DNA from: Lycium barbarum
Lineage: Eukaryota > Streptophyta > Magnoliopsida > Solanales > Solanaceae
Direction of reading: 5' to 3'
Length of the DNA stretch: 64,000 nucleotides
Assembly: GCF_019175385.1 (NCBI RefSeq)
Contig: NC_083347.1
Coordinates: 120,598,124 to 120,662,123 of the forward strand
The position numbers and the translations under genes were made by a program. Positions within the stretch are counted from its first letter, which is position 1, and each line of letters starts with the position of its first letter. Of the stretch, positions 21,330 to 33,936 are shown in pieces. The notes beneath the pieces are model-generated. The model did not search any database, had not been told where the DNA came from, and saw only the letters and a program-made list of their open reading frames with translations.

Positions 21330-22085
21330 TTTTTTTTGCACGGATTTCCCTTCATACGGACTGGTCTTTAATTTTTGTCCCTCAAATTGCTGGTCTTTTT
21401 CCCTGCTTCTCATTTAATGAAAATTTGTGGGCCAAAGTACCCTTATCTATGATAAGGCGCTGGACAGAGAAACCAGAGATGCTGGGTTCGATCCCTTGCA
21501 GAGTCGATGAATTCGATGTTTTCTTACCAAAAAAAAAAAAAGATTCTCAAAGCATAAGTTTAGAGAATTACTTGCCTTGTTCGCCATAGGTTCTGTAGGA
21601 ATTAAACTCTCCGACATAAGTTGTGTAGTAATTAATTTGCAAGATATAATTTTAGAGAACTTTTGCCTTGTCCAGCTTTCTATAGAAATGAAGTTATCCG
21701 GCATAAGTTGAGTAGTAACTAATTCGCTCGGCATAAGTTTAGAGAACTTTTCTGTAGGAACTAAGTTATGCCTTGTAAAGCATAACTTGTGTTATGATGC
21801 AAAAATATAAACTTATGCCGGCCGAATTAGGCACTACACTACTTATGCCGGATAATTTAATTTCGACAGAACTTATACCGGACAAGGAAAAGGTTCTATA
21901 AACTTATGCCTTGCGAAATTAGGTCATAAATAAGGGTAGGCCGATTTTTTTTTTCGATGTCAAAGGTATTTTCGACCACTTTTTTGTTACTTCAGGTGCT
22001 GAGGGAAAAAATTAAAGACCAACGATTTGAGAGGCAAAAATTAAATACCGCCCCAAGATAGGGTATTCGTGCGAATGATCCGCAA
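21330..22085. repeat. Foldback miniature element B
   Basis: It starts with GCACGGATTTCCCTTC and ends with GGGTATTCGTGC, an imperfect inverted repeat like that of element A. The interior has at least eight CTTATGCC or GGCATAAG blocks, in one direction before about 21780 and the other after it, so the arms form a long foldback. A tRNA-like stretch at about 21440-21500 sits in the left arm. Confidence 0.5.
21440..21500 (+). repeat. tRNA-like fragment (possible SINE head)
   Basis: GATAAGGCGCTGGAC followed, 30 bases on, by GGTTCGATCCC (21485-21495), which matches the internal B box of tRNA promoters; an A-run follows at about 21529. The 3' half resembles a tRNA-Leu/Ser type arm. No full cloverleaf is visible, so this is probably a tRNA-derived repeat piece, not a tRNA gene. 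Confidence 0.35.
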
Positions 22086-22619
22086 AGAAAAGGGCTGGGC
22101 CGCAAACAAAGACCGATGGGAGCATGGCCTAGAAATAAAATCAACTCTAAATAATAAAATGTAAAATTTTCACAAACATCTATCTTTTAGCTCCTTCTAA
22201 CAACTTATAACTACATATTCTACATTTACAATTCGTAGCTGGATGACCTATATTTAGCTAGTAGATGCGTCGACTTAAATATAAGATAAATATAACGGAA
22301 ATACACACGCTGAGAAAACTGAAAGTGTTATATTTATGGAAACAAAATCTATTTCAATTTAAATTAAAATCAGTTTTTAATGTTCCCTAATTCACGCAAA
22401 TATCCTCCCATTCCATATCTCATCTCATATCTCATTCAAACAGCTAACAAATTCAAAAAAAAATTGAATTCAAAAAGTACATTCATATTTTTAACCAAAA
22501 AAAAAAAAAAAAGGTTCAAAAACTAGTTCATCAAAAAACTTTGAAAAATAACAATATCAAACCAGTGAACATAGCTCATTTTAACGACGAATATATATTT
22601 GAATTCATCTGTTGAAATA
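22086..22619. other. Intergenic, no gene seen
   Basis: AT-rich sequence without an ORF of interest or a clear repeat boundary. Confidence 0.4.
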
Positions 22620-22998
22620 TTGAATTTAAGTTGAGTTCATAATTGAGGTAACAACGTTTTCACTGCAACTTTTTTTTTTTCTGAAATTTTGAAAAATATA
22701 GTCAAAATATATGAAAAATATATTTGAAATATAGTCAACAGAAACTAAAATAAGTAATATTGAACATAATAATCAAAATACAATTAAAATATAGCCAAAA
22801 TATAATCATAATTGAGTTCATAATTGAGGTAACAAGTCAATATTTTCACTGCAACTTTTTTTTTTTTCTGAAATTTTTCTAAAAAAAGTCAAAATAGATG
22901 AAAAATATATCTGAAATATAGTCAACAGAAACCAGAATAAGTAATATTGAACATAATAATCAAAATACAATTAAAATATAGCCAAAATATATATGAAA
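22620..22998. repeat. Imperfect tandem duplication of ~178 bp
   Basis: Two copies, each running from GAGTTCATAATTGAGGTAAC through TTTTCACTGCAACTT and GAAATATAGTCAACAGAAAC to CAATTAAAATATAGCC; the second begins near 22812. Differences are scattered, so the duplication is not recent. Confidence 0.8.
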
Positions 22999-24004
22999 AA
23001 CAACCAAGAACAAACAGTGATAATAAATTATTTAGAGTTGCATTGCTGATTCAAACAATAATAAAATGAAAATATAGGTTAAATACACGGTGAAACGTAA
23101 AAAAAAATATAGAATCTTACCTTTTTTGGGAATTAGATTTGAATTATGAGTGAAATTAATGAGTAGCTAATTAGAGAAAACAAGGAAGTTGAACTATTGT
23201 AAAACTGATTTGAATTTGGAGGAATTAAGGGATATTGGGCATAATGGCGTGTATTTAGGGGGATAGGAGAGAGGGACCTTTTTTTTTTGCTTAAATTTAG
23301 AGGTGTGGGAAGTTATCAGATTAGTGGTAAAAAAGTGATAGCTATAGGAAGTAAATATATTATATTTTAGCTACTAAATATAATTATTGTAAAGTTTAGT
23401 TATGTTCCATAAATAAGTAATAATGTAAGCTATGCCAAGTAAATTTTACTAATAAAATTTTGTAAGTATATATTTTACTTCTCATGTTGCTGATGACATT
23501 AAATGTTACTGTGTGGCTGTTCCACTTTATGTGATATGATTTATTTGAAGATTCAAAAGGTTTTCTTTACCATATTTTGTAAATACTTATTAAAGTATTT
23601 TGAATTGTAAACTATTGTAATTTATAGTATTTTTTAATAGTTTCTAAATAATATAAATTTTATTTCAAAAATTTGAAAATCTCATGCCCAAATTTAAATA
23701 AAAATCATTTAATTTTACCATCGTTTTTCAAACTATGTCACATAAAATAAACGGGGAGTAATTAACAGTAGAGCTGTTTGGACCAGATTTTGAAAAATGA
23801 AAAAGTTCTAGATAAAAGTTTGTGGAATTTATGTTGGGCCTTTTGAGCGTTTTGGACTCAACCTCATCTCCTTTCCTCTTTTTGGTACTAGCCCTAAGGA
23901 CACAGATGGCCATCTGGGTGAAACTATTGACACTCGGTGGCCCAAGAATCTTAAAGGTTATTTTTTAGCCTTTTTAAAATAATTTTATTTTCTAGCTATT
24001 TTTT
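22999..24004. other. Intergenic, no gene seen
   Basis: AT-rich. Part of it (about 23150-23280) looks like the edge of the same repeat as the preceding duplication. A 61-codon minus-strand frame at 23728-23913 has no recognisable features. Confidence 0.4.
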
Positions 24005-24245
24005 AATTAATTCCAGCATATGTATATAAACTGTATCATTCTTGTATAGAATATGTATCACTATTGTATTATAGGTATAGAAATTGTATCCTTGTTATAT
24101 AGAATATGTATCACTACTGTATATGTATAGAAAAAATGTATCACACATATAGAAAGTGTATCATTATTGTATAGAATATGTATCCCTAAACTATATGTAT
24201 AGAAAATATATCATTGTTGCATAATTTATGTATAGTTTGGACATC
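24005..24245. repeat. Degenerate AT-rich minisatellite
   Basis: Loose repeats of TGTATCATTCTTGTATAGAA and AATATGTATCACTATTGTA with variable spacing, about eight copies. Confidence 0.65.
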
Positions 24246-24494
24246 GTTACCTCAGTATGATTGGTAAGGTAAGACCTAGCCCCCTTGCTTGTACTCTTCT
24301 CTTTGAGGTTCATTTTTATTTATTAATAAAAACTAGCCCTAGCACCTCCTAACGGATTTACCTTTTAAAAAAAAGTATAATTTTTGTTTAATAAATATAT
24401 AATTAATGTATTATTATTAATTATACACATATTATAAATTTTTTCTATATATATACGGTAGTGATACATATTCTATACAACAATGATATAGTTT

Positions 24495-24638
24495 TTGAAG
24501 GCTCAATATGAATCTTTTTTCGTTGATCTTTAGTGGCGACTAAAGTCACCACAAATAGTCCTGTTCTTTTTGCAGCGACCCTTTTAGTGACACTTTTCCA
24601 TCTTTTAGTCGGCACAAATATCAATTTTTTTTGTAGTG
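24495..24638 (-). mobile_element. Terminus of a CACTA (En/Spm) element
   Basis: Read on the minus strand, position 24638 begins CACTACAAAAAAAATTGATA, the usual start of CACTA transposons, followed by subterminal blocks of GACTAAA, GTCACTAAAAG and GCGACTAAAG-type repeats on both strands. No opposite end or transposase was found, so this is a truncated or unidentified small derivative. Confidence 0.5.
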
Positions 24639-25819
24639 AATGGGTTGGGCGACTAGCGCCTGAGATTAGTTTGGGCCGAAGGGCCACCCCGCTGTATTAA
24701 GCCCAAATGAGGCCTTTTTGAGCCTTTTTTTTTTCCCGCGGGTGGCCTCTCAATTTCCTTTTCCCTTTAGAATTCTTTTCTTTTAGATAGACAACATTAT
24801 TTTGACCTTTATTTTAATTTTCTCTCTGTAAGAGTGCATCCAAATATGATGTAAATATTCGAGGATCTTTATATATAGTTAAGGAACAAATAAATTAGAA
24901 CATTTAATTTCATGATCAAGGTCTTCTTCAACTAAGAATCAGAAAAGTAGGCAAATCATGGGCTCTCCAAACTAATGGAAGAGATATATCGATAGTGGTG
25001 GAGTCAGAAATTCATAATACAAAGGGATTTATTTTTAAAAAATATGTACCAGTGATTTTCAAATGTATGAACAGCTGTATGGGATTTTCCAATTCATTTC
25101 ATTTTAAAATATAAAGCAATTTAATTTGTTGAGATGTTACAATCACTAATATTGTGCATGCCCATGAAACAAACAATTAATTGGTCCACATATTTTGTTG
25201 ATTCCGTTTCTCTTCAGTCTTCATCATATGTATATCATCCTTTGCCTTAACTAATTTGCTCCATGTTTTAAAAGAATACTTGCGTACCAGCTTGGCAGCT
25301 TAATTAAGAAAGTTATAATCCACAGCCTTGGTGATGAAACACATGATATTGACACTAACCTTTATTGTTAATTTTGAGGACTTTCGGAAAACAAATTTGA
25401 AGAGTGGTGTCTTTGTCATTTTGGAGTTTTATCCTAGATTAGTAATTTTGGGTTGTTATTCCAAATCAAAAGTTCAACCAAATACGAAATTAAATAATCC
25501 TATATCATTTCGAAACTGTTACTCGTTACCCACGAATCAAACGATATCCGTGTGTGGAGTTAAACTTGATAAACATATACATATATATAACCCTATACTT
25601 AAGGGACCATCTACATATCTATTTAACCGTTTACTTTTTTTCGTTTTTTTTTTTTTTTTGTAACCCTATACTTAAGGGACCATCTAAGTTTTTTTTCTTT
25701 CTTTTTTCTCTCCAAATTGGAGTCGTACATTAAACTTGGACTGTTCATATACGTTGTAGATTGATTTTCTGCATTTAATATTATCTAATTTCGTCCTTCA
25801 CCGACTTCTAGTCTATATA
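24639..25819. other. Intergenic, no gene seen
   Basis: AT-rich DNA. AACCCTATACTTAAGGGACC occurs twice (near 25590 and 25664) flanking a T-run, a small local duplication. The frame at 25328-25663 spans this simple sequence and is not considered real. Confidence 0.4.
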
Positions 25820-26035
25820 CTCTCTCCGGATAAAAAACAGTGTCTATTTAGCCATTTGCACACCCTTTAAAAAAATACTAACTTTTAGAAAAAAATAGAT
25901 AATTTGACTAAACTATCCCTAATTAAATAGGTACTAAGATTTGATCATGTAACACTTAATAGGGGTAAATCTGGAAAGATAAGATTAACACTTTCTTAAT
26001 TTGATAAGTGGACACTCTTTTTTATCCGGAGGGAG
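25820..26035. mobile_element. Stowaway-type MITE
   Basis: A 216-bp element with terminal inverted repeats CTCTCTCCGGATAAAAAA (left) and TTTTTTATCCGGAGGGAG (right), flanked by TA on both sides. There is no coding capacity. Ends and TA duplication are typical of Stowaway elements moved by mariner transposases. Confidence 0.85.
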
Positions 26036-26263
26036 TAGGATTTAAGATTTTCTTTTGACCTATCTACTACGTACCTGTATCATTTATCATCACCACCCAA
26101 AAGGGTAGCAAAATCAATTTCCCCACCTAATATTTAAGGCTCATTTAGCAGAAAAACAGGAAAGGGTTGGCCCGCATGCTACTTGCAACAAAGTTGACTT
26201 TTATTCATAAAAAAACCAAAGGTATAAGAATTTTTAATACCAATAGTATTGTTTAATCTTCTA

Positions 26264-26480
26264 CTCCCTCTGATTCATATTGTATGATTTTTTTATGGTT
26301 TCTACATGTAATTCAAAATAAATAATTTCTTACATAATCATGAAGGTTTTAATTATTATTTTTTCAAATTTATCCTTATTCAGATAAGTAAATGTTTGCA
26401 TCACCAACAAACCATATTAATCTGGTATTACTTAATTAAGGACCTAGCTAAAACTACCATATAATATGGACCAGAGGGAG
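26264..26480. mobile_element. Stowaway-type MITE
   Basis: A 217-bp element; left end CTCCCTCTGATTCATATTG, right end CATATAATATGGACCAGAGG followed by GAG, flanked by TA. It belongs to a different subfamily from the copy at 25820. Confidence 0.8.
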
Positions 26481-26624
26481 TATAACATAAAATTTATCAT
26501 TTATTTTAGGTTGCAATATATGCTTACCATATTGAACTATCTGGTTGCAATATATGCTTACCATATTGAATTATCTTTAATTATCTTTTAAATGATCTGA
26601 TTGTGCTGATATTTTTTTACACTG

Positions 26625-27002
26625 TTAAGTTATTTGGTTTGAAGACAAGTTATGCTGGGATTAGTTATCCTGTTATTATTTTTTATTGATTGTTTGGTTT
26701 GTTGTATTAAAAGTAATATGATTGCATAATTTCTAAGAAAAAAATTGTCTGTTTACAAAAACATCCCCACCTTATTTAGTAGAAAAAGGGTTTTGAGGGA
26801 CTTCAAAGTTGTTTTTGTCATTTTCATTGTTTTGTCTTGGGATAATTAATCCTGAGATTGTTATTCCACCCTCTGCAAGGGATAGCTTATCCCGGTATTA
26901 TTTTTTATCCTGGGATAACTTATCCCAGGATTAGTAAACAAGAGATAAGGCGGTATTATCCCAGGACTATTTTTTCTTATCCATCATACCAAACAACCCC
27001 TT
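26625..27002. repeat. Probable MITE with TATCCC inverted repeats
   Basis: Left part GTTATTTGGTTTGAAGAC and right part CATACCAAACAACCCC face each other, and several GGGATAA/TTATCCC blocks inside can pair. The exact ends are unclear. Confidence 0.5.
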
Positions 27003-27534
27003 AGTGTATAGACTTGTGAAATATTTAAGCCCACAAGTATCAAAAGTCTTATTGCCACACAATTAATAAGACATGTTAATATCACTAGTTTCAAAAGTCT
27101 TCGTTTCTTTTTTAAATCCCGTCGCTAATCAAACATATTGACATAAATTGAAACAGAAACAGTAGTATGACCTTTACTCCGAAACATACAACAGTAAGTA
27201 CTCCTCAGAGCCAAAGACAAGTATTCCTTCTATCCTAATGTATGCGACACACTTTCACATTCAGCCTATCCTAAAAAAATGTGATATTTTCATATTCATA
27301 AACAGTTTAACTTTAAAATACCTATTTTACTTCTAATGAGATGATTTCTTGCCACATCAATAAATGTCTAACTAATTTTTTAAAAAAAACTCTGTATCCG
27401 GTCAAACACTGTTATCTAACTTTAAACTATTCCTTTGAGGCCAACAAAAACTAGACTGTTCTCTCCTATTAATAGTAGTAATAGTAAAGTTAAACAAGAA
27501 AGAGCTTTGTACTATTCTGTGCTAAGTGATAAAC
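27003..27534. other. Upstream region of the GDSL gene
   Basis: AT-rich region before the GDSL start codon. Part of it (about 27215-27420) resembles a worn Stowaway-type sequence. No convincing TATA box was identified. Confidence 0.35.
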
Positions 27535-30500
27535 ATGTCTATCTTCATGAAAAGTATCTTCTTGATAATTGCCTGTTATTTTTTGAGCTCAGTTTCATCC
27601 AACTCCCAAACTTACAATGCAATATTTAGCTTTGGTGACTCACTTGCCGACACCGGAAACTTCCTCATTTTGGACGCCTCAGCTTTTCCGGCCATTGGAA
27701 AACTCCCTTATGGAGAAACTTTCTTCAAGCATCCCACTGGCAGATGCTCAAATGGACGACTCATAGTTGACTTTTTCGGTAATGTTTCTTTTATTATTAT
27801 GAGTTTATATAAGTTATATATATATCGACATTGTAAATAATTTTTTTACTATCAGGTCTTTTATATATTATAGCAAGTAATCTGTTTTCGTTTCAAGATT
27901 AGACATCCCATATTTTAAGAAGGCTTACACGTAAATATTCTTTGGATAAACTAATATTATAAAAAATGCTTATACTTACGGTATACATAACTTAAACTCT
28001 ATTATAAATGTTATGATTATTTCAATATTTGTTCAAAAATGTTCGAAACATGGTGGCAGTGGCGGACCCATGTGCAAATTTTGGGTGCTCCAGCACCCAT
28101 TAAACTCAGTCACGGAGTGTATAGCTGTATAGAAAATATAAAGAAAACAGATATAAATAGTTAATAGAGCACCCCCGAACTCAAAATTTCTGGGTCCAGC
28201 ACCCCCGAATTCAAAATTCTGGGTCCGCCACTGCATGGTGGAGCTACGTGATCCAGGGGTTTAATAGAATCCTCTTTGTCAATTTTTTTTTTTTTTTTTT
28301 GTATACTGTATTTATAAATTCTTGAATCCCTTTGACCACCGGAACTAAGTGGTTGAAATGGAATTTATTAAAAAAAAATGTACTACGCAAATAGGGCCAA
28401 TTTGACTTCTTCTTTTTTTATAATTAATGTATTTAATCTTCTTGATATAATGAAAAATCCAGTGAAATGATAAAGGGGGTCAAATGCTGCTTTAGATCAC
28501 ATGTTCAAATCCCATATTTGATATATGGGAATCTCCTAATTTTAGTTTTAAATATCACCCAAAGTTTTGATTTAGATAACAAGTCCAAATCCATATCTAA
28601 CATTTTTGCATATTCCTTTGATCATCTGTTAAATTTGGTGGCTCGACCACAGGTTAAAAAATAATGACATTTAATTTGTTCTCATTATATTTATTACTAT
28701 ATGTAGCGGAGGCATATGGATTGCCATTACTTCCACCCTATTTGGCACTGAAAAAAGGCGTAAAAGCTGAACATGGAGTGAATTTTGCTATTGCTGGATC
28801 TACTGCAATTGCTGCTAAGTATTTCTATAGTAAGAATATTACAACTTTATGGACAAACATGTCTTTAACTGACCAGTTGGGATGGTTCCAAGAAGTGAAG
28901 GCTAACATTTGTGCCACCAAAAAAGGTATGGTAATCATCACCTTTTTAATTTACCATCATGTGTTGTCTACGCTATCCGTCCTATTTTATGTGACGGTAT
29001 TTGATTAAGTACGGATAAAAACGGAGCAAGGATTTTGAATTTTAGAAAAGATAGCTTAATAGGTTCTGGATAAATTATTTATATATATTAAGTTTATTTT
29101 TAAGTACAAATACAAAATTTAAGCCAAAATTATTAGATTCTGCAGAATGCTTCCAGACCTACAACTCCGCCATTGAGTACGAAATTATAAAAAATGAATT
29201 TTCTATTTAACATATAAGTCGAATATATGCTAAGTATCAAGTATTATTTTAAATGAGTGGTGGTAAAAGTTGTAGATATTTGTCATTTTAAATGAGTAAT
29301 GGTGAGAGTCTCCATAATTCATGTCATTAAGAATAAAATAGGATACTAAAACTAAATAGTTTTCAAAGAGAAAAAATATTATTTTATTGAGGGCATACTA
29401 AAAAAGCATATTACACGATAAAATGAGATAGAGTACTAAATGCAAGCAAAGTTTCCAAGAAACTCAAAAACTACATGCAAACTCTATTTTTGGAATTTTC
29501 AACCAAGAACGTAGTTTTTCTTCCTTTCCCTTTGTGTGTGTTTGTGTGTTTTTTTTTAAATCTTTATTTCATATTTTATATATTTTTTTGGTTTGCAGAT
29601 TGTAGAGAATACTTGAAACAATCACTCTTCATAGTTGGAGAAATTGGAGGGAATGACTATAACTATCCCTACTTTCTTGGTGGAAGCATTAAACAACTTA
29701 AAGCTCTTGTACCAGCAGTAGTTGAAACCATTAGTAAAGCAACAAGTGTAAGCTTTGACTCCATATAGTAAATTTCTCATATTCTCATTTTTTTGGTACA
29801 TATAGTTTGCAATTAATGTAGGGTGCATTTGGATTTCCATGAATAGTTCTTTCTAAATTAGACCACCACATTAAAAAAATAAGCCAATTCTTATATGCAG
29901 TCATGCTGCGACATACTCTCAGTCCCATATTACTTGTCCATTTTTCTCTTTACACGTCTTCTAAGAAATCATAAATAAAAGTGTATTATATTACTCTTAT
30001 CGCTCTTCAATAAATTGCACTATAATCAATGTCAAGGACAAAATAGGAAAAACTTAATGAACTCTATCTTGGTTTTGTAAATTAATAAATATTTTGGAAC
30101 GGATATTTTCAGTAATGTGATCAACTAATATGGAAGGAGGGAGTAATATGATATGTCGAAAAGTAGTGAATATCATTTTGACTCTCCATGCCAAGCGTGA
30201 AAAGCTATAATGGAATTGTGACTGAAGTAATATCAAGCAAATCATTCTTGAAAATAGTTACTCTCTGTCTTATTTCAATCGAACAACTTTTTCTTTGATA
30301 ATAATTTTCTCAAACTTTTTTTAAGAAAAATATTTTGAATCATTAGCTATGTCGACTTGTAGCATTTTTTGTGTAGTTTTCAAATATATTTGAGAAAAAT
30401 TTTCAAATATATTTGAGAAATTAACCCAAATTCATAATCAACGAGTTAAAATATTTTGACCTCGTACTCTGAACCTCTTCAAAATAAATTGGGACATAGG

Positions 30501-31602
30501 AAGTATTAACTATTTCCCTTCATAATTTGCTCTTAGGTATTGATAGAGGAAGGAGCAGTTGAACTGATAGTGCCTGGGAATTTGCCAATTGGTTGCTCAG
30601 CAGTGTACTTGACCTTATTTGGCACTCCAAACAAAGCTGCATATGATAAAAATGGATGTTTAAAAGCTTACAATGCCTTCTCCAAATATCACAATGCTAA
30701 GCTAAAACTAGCAATTGAGAGTTTAAGAAAAAAATATCCTCATGCAAAGATCATCTATGCTGACTATTATGGAGCTGCCAAGAGATTGTTTCATGCTCCA
30801 AAGCATTATGGTAAGTTTCTGTTCAACTTTCGGCTCTTGTTTTCAACAAATTACCTAATACTTGTTAATCAATACTTCCTTTGTTTCATTTTATGTGAAC
30901 TTGTTTGACTGTACATCAAGCTTTTTTGTTTTTAAAAAAAGGGTAATAGCATCTTTTGGTCTGCTAGTCATTGGTATTTTTTTATTTTAATTCTTGTAAT
31001 ATCTGACAAAGCATATTTAACCTATTCGCAGAACTTATCCTTCTTCCTTCTTCACTCCATTTTTTTTAAATTGTTAACCTAGCTAACTTGGAAACCCGAA
31101 GATGATTTTTTCTTTAATGTTTACACGCGCACACACACAAATATACATACTATATAGCAGTGTATATAGAGATATTGCCAAAATTAAGGCTCAAATACAA
31201 AATCTTGTAAATTATCTTCGAAATACTCGAATAATGTTCAATTTTTCTTGACACATCTTCGCTTCATTAACTCAACTGCTATTGAAGCATGAATAGAAGC
31301 ATGTTGTAATTTTATCCGCAATTTGTTTAAATTAACTGCTAATTTTGTGTATATGCATTCCATATATTACAGGATTTTCCAATACATTTGTAGCATGTTG
31401 TGGAGGTGGGGGTCCTTACAACTTCAACTATTCAGCAAGATGTGGTCATATTGGCTCTAAGGCATGTTTGGACTCTTCAAGTTTTGTAAATTGGGATGGA
31501 ATTCACTTAACAGAGACATCTTATCATCACATAGCCAAGGGATTGCTCAGTGGCCCATTCACTTCACCACCTCTCACATTTCCTCCCATCAAACAAATTT
31601 AG
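27535..31602 (+). CDS. GDSL esterase/lipase (five exons)
   Basis: Exons 27535-27778, 28707-28925, 29599-29747, 30537-30810 and 31373-31602, all with GT-AG borders; the joined frame is 371 codons, normal for plant GDSL proteins (about 350-390). A hydrophobic N-terminus ([14 protein letters not shown]) is a likely secretion signal. Block I has [12 protein letters not shown] (Ser 36), block [13 protein letters not shown], block III GGNDYN (Asn 173), block V WDGIHLTE (Asp 337, His 340), so the catalytic residues are complete. The family hydrolyses esters, usually in the apoplast; this member is closest in style to the acetylajmalan-esterase/At1g28600 group, but the substrate is unknown. The start at ATG 27535 is preferred; ATG 27547 would also keep the signal. 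Intron 1 contains a hAT-type MITE, and a broken last exon of a second copy follows at 32804. Confidence 0.9.
28057..28233. mobile_element. hAT-type MITE in intron 1 of the GDSL gene
   Basis: 177 bp with terminal inverted repeats CAGTGGCGGACCCA and TGGGTCCGCCACTG, flanked by a perfect 8-bp duplication CATGGTGG (28049-28056 and 28234-28241). An 8-bp target duplication and CAGTGGCGG-type ends point to hAT. Confidence 0.9.
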
Positions 31603-32803
31603 ACGCACTTAGTTCTCATTGTTTGTCATAATAATAGGCAGATTTTGCATTCCCATCGGACCATCACCGGTAATCTGGGATTTTTGACAAGACTTTGTCA
31701 AAGCAGTTCTCGACGAGCACATTTCCTATGGATTCTGTCGAAAATTCCGTGAGAAATAAGTGTTTGTAGTAATGAATTAAACTCTTTGTTTGTTTGTCAA
31801 TTATTTGGGATTCTTTCGTTTATGTCCCTTCGGCCAAACTTATAATTACTGAGGGAAGCCCAATATACATTGATATGTATATCATTTGTATCATAAATGT
31901 ATGGTATATGTATATTTAGGTATAAATAAACAAAAACTATACATTTGCTGGCTGTTTTGTAAACTAGATCACCCAAAAGCATTGCCTGCAGTTATCCCTT
32001 GTTGTTTTACTTCTAAAAGGTAAACTGATCATTTCTTGTAGGAAAAGGCTTTGGACTTCTATAAATTGAGGATATTTCCTTCGTATAATAACACAATAGC
32101 ATCCACAATGCAGTCTTCTAGGGTTAAAAAGTCTTGTCAAAACCATATTAAATACATCTTTTAATATAGTTCTCTTTGTTGTCTAATTTATCGTCGTTCA
32201 AGGTATGTTTGCAAATTGCTACCTTCTGCATGCTGCCTTGTTATTTCAATCCCAACACATTATACTTTTTGTTTGTTCATATATATGAATCTGGGCATTC
32301 TTAAATACCTTTAGCGAAATTTCTATCCTTCACTGAATATCATGGTCCACAATTTAAATCTAGTTATGTTAGGATATTTAATTTAATAAAGATGAATATA
32401 AAGGAAGTAGTTTATGACTTAAAAGGAATCGAATTCCAAGTATCAAGAATCCCAAATAGGATCAAAGGCAGGAATTCCAGATTTCTTGCATGCATTAACA
32501 ACATCTCTACTCTCTTTTGGATTGCTAGAACAATAACCACTTCAGCTCGGCATTCTTTCGCGGCCTCAACACTCATTTCTGATACGGTTGGATGACTAAG
32601 CAAAGTTGTATCGTGTAAAATCACTTTCTTCATGTTTTACTATCGTGACTGGTTATCTATAGTTAGCTTTAAGGTGTAGATAATATAACTTTTGTACTAT
32701 CAGTATATGCAAAATTAACACGATCATTGTCTCCATAATGAAAATAAAATTAATTTGGAAGTTCATTGATGTCATTTTTTATTTTTTATTTATGATGGTG
32801 TAG
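31603..32803. other. Intergenic between GDSL gene and its broken copy
   Basis: No remains of exons 1-4 of a second GDSL gene are visible here. A 73-codon minus-strand frame at 32412-32633 reads rather protein-like (VVIVLAIQKRVEMLLMHA) but I do not recognise it and see no neighbouring exons. Confidence 0.4.
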
Positions 32804-33060
32804 GTTTTTCAAGCTCTATTGTAGCATGTTGCGGAGGAGGTGGTCCATACAATTATGACTTAAATAAAAAATGTGGTTCACCATCATCAAATGTTTGTGA
32901 TAACCCTTCTTCATAGGTTAGTTGGGATGGTGTACACTTCACAGAGGCAGCATGCAAATTAATAGCTAACGGATTATTACAAGGTCCATACACAATTCCT
33001 CAAATGAATGGAATTTGTTCATTTGATGGATCAAGTAATAAGGGATTATCAGACCAATAG
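32804..33060 (+). pseudogene. GDSL esterase/lipase pseudogene, last exon only
   Basis: After a splice-acceptor-like TAG, the frame gives [15 protein letters not shown], the counterpart of the last GDSL exon at 31373, and later SWDGVHFTE with the block V Asp and His, ending at a natural stop (33058-33060). TAG at 32914-32916 breaks the frame just before VSWDG, probably from a tyrosine codon. Exons 1-4 are not found upstream. It looks like the remnant of a tandem duplicate of the intact gene, diverged well beyond a recent copy. Confidence 0.85.
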
Positions 33061-33780
33061 CATACTATAAGGGATTGTATATAACTGTCCAATATTTTAG
33101 AGATTAATCTTGAAAAAAAATATTGTACAGTTATACTTGGGTAGGTCGATCAGTTGTGTAAGCAACTTGGAATTGTAACATATAAACACCAACTATTACA
33201 ATATTGAAAGTAATCTTGTAATTGTTCTTCATATGCAAATGTAGCTTCTTTTATTAAGTTTACAATTATTTGATTTATTAGTCAATAGGCATGTTTGTTT
33301 TACGTGTATATCTAGTGTCAATTATTACAAATTTTTATATAAGAACGTAATATTGTGTACAGTGAAGATACATCATTAATTGATTTGTTTTATGTTGATT
33401 GTCAGCTTATCACAAACTCTCTTTCTTTATTCGGATTTGGGGCTGACAATGTGCGCAAGATCAGCCAAGTGCAATTTGGAATTTGAATAAAAAGATAAAA
33501 CTTTTGGATCACATAAATATTTCCATCTTTCACAAACCATTTTTAAGCCATGGGCTTCTAAGCCAACTATATTCATGTTCATGTTTTTGAGAGTTGCACA
33601 GATTACCGAGAAGGTTCAGATAGCCTGAAACTACGTATGCCATCGTAGGATAAGGATCTCTCCGCCCAATTAGGACGATTTCTTCATGTTTCCCATTGAG
33701 GGATTTGGATCCATTCATGTCATGTTCATGTCTCATACCCCGGCAAGGTATCAAATGACTTAGTTGATCGGGCAGAGATC
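33061..33780. other. Intergenic, no gene seen
   Basis: 3' flank of the GDSL remnant and AT-rich sequence. From about 33530 the sequence takes on the look of retrotransposon LTR debris. The 74-codon minus frame at 33530-33754 has no features. Confidence 0.35.
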
Positions 33781-33893
33781 AGACGCCACGTGTTAACGTG
33801 GTGGTTACATGTTGGTTACACTAATGCCCTCCCACAGATACTTTTCTCATTAACTGTAAGCTGAACCTGGTCATGAGGCTCATCTTATAGTTT

Positions 33894-33936
<43 letters not shown>

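Noticed and set aside
21440..21500. A functional tRNA gene
   Set aside because: A B box is present but no complete cloverleaf with paired acceptor and anticodon arms could be drawn.
32412..32633. 73-codon minus-strand frame with a protein-like look
   Set aside because: Not recognised, no flanking exons, no repeat context. Left as unexplained rather than named.
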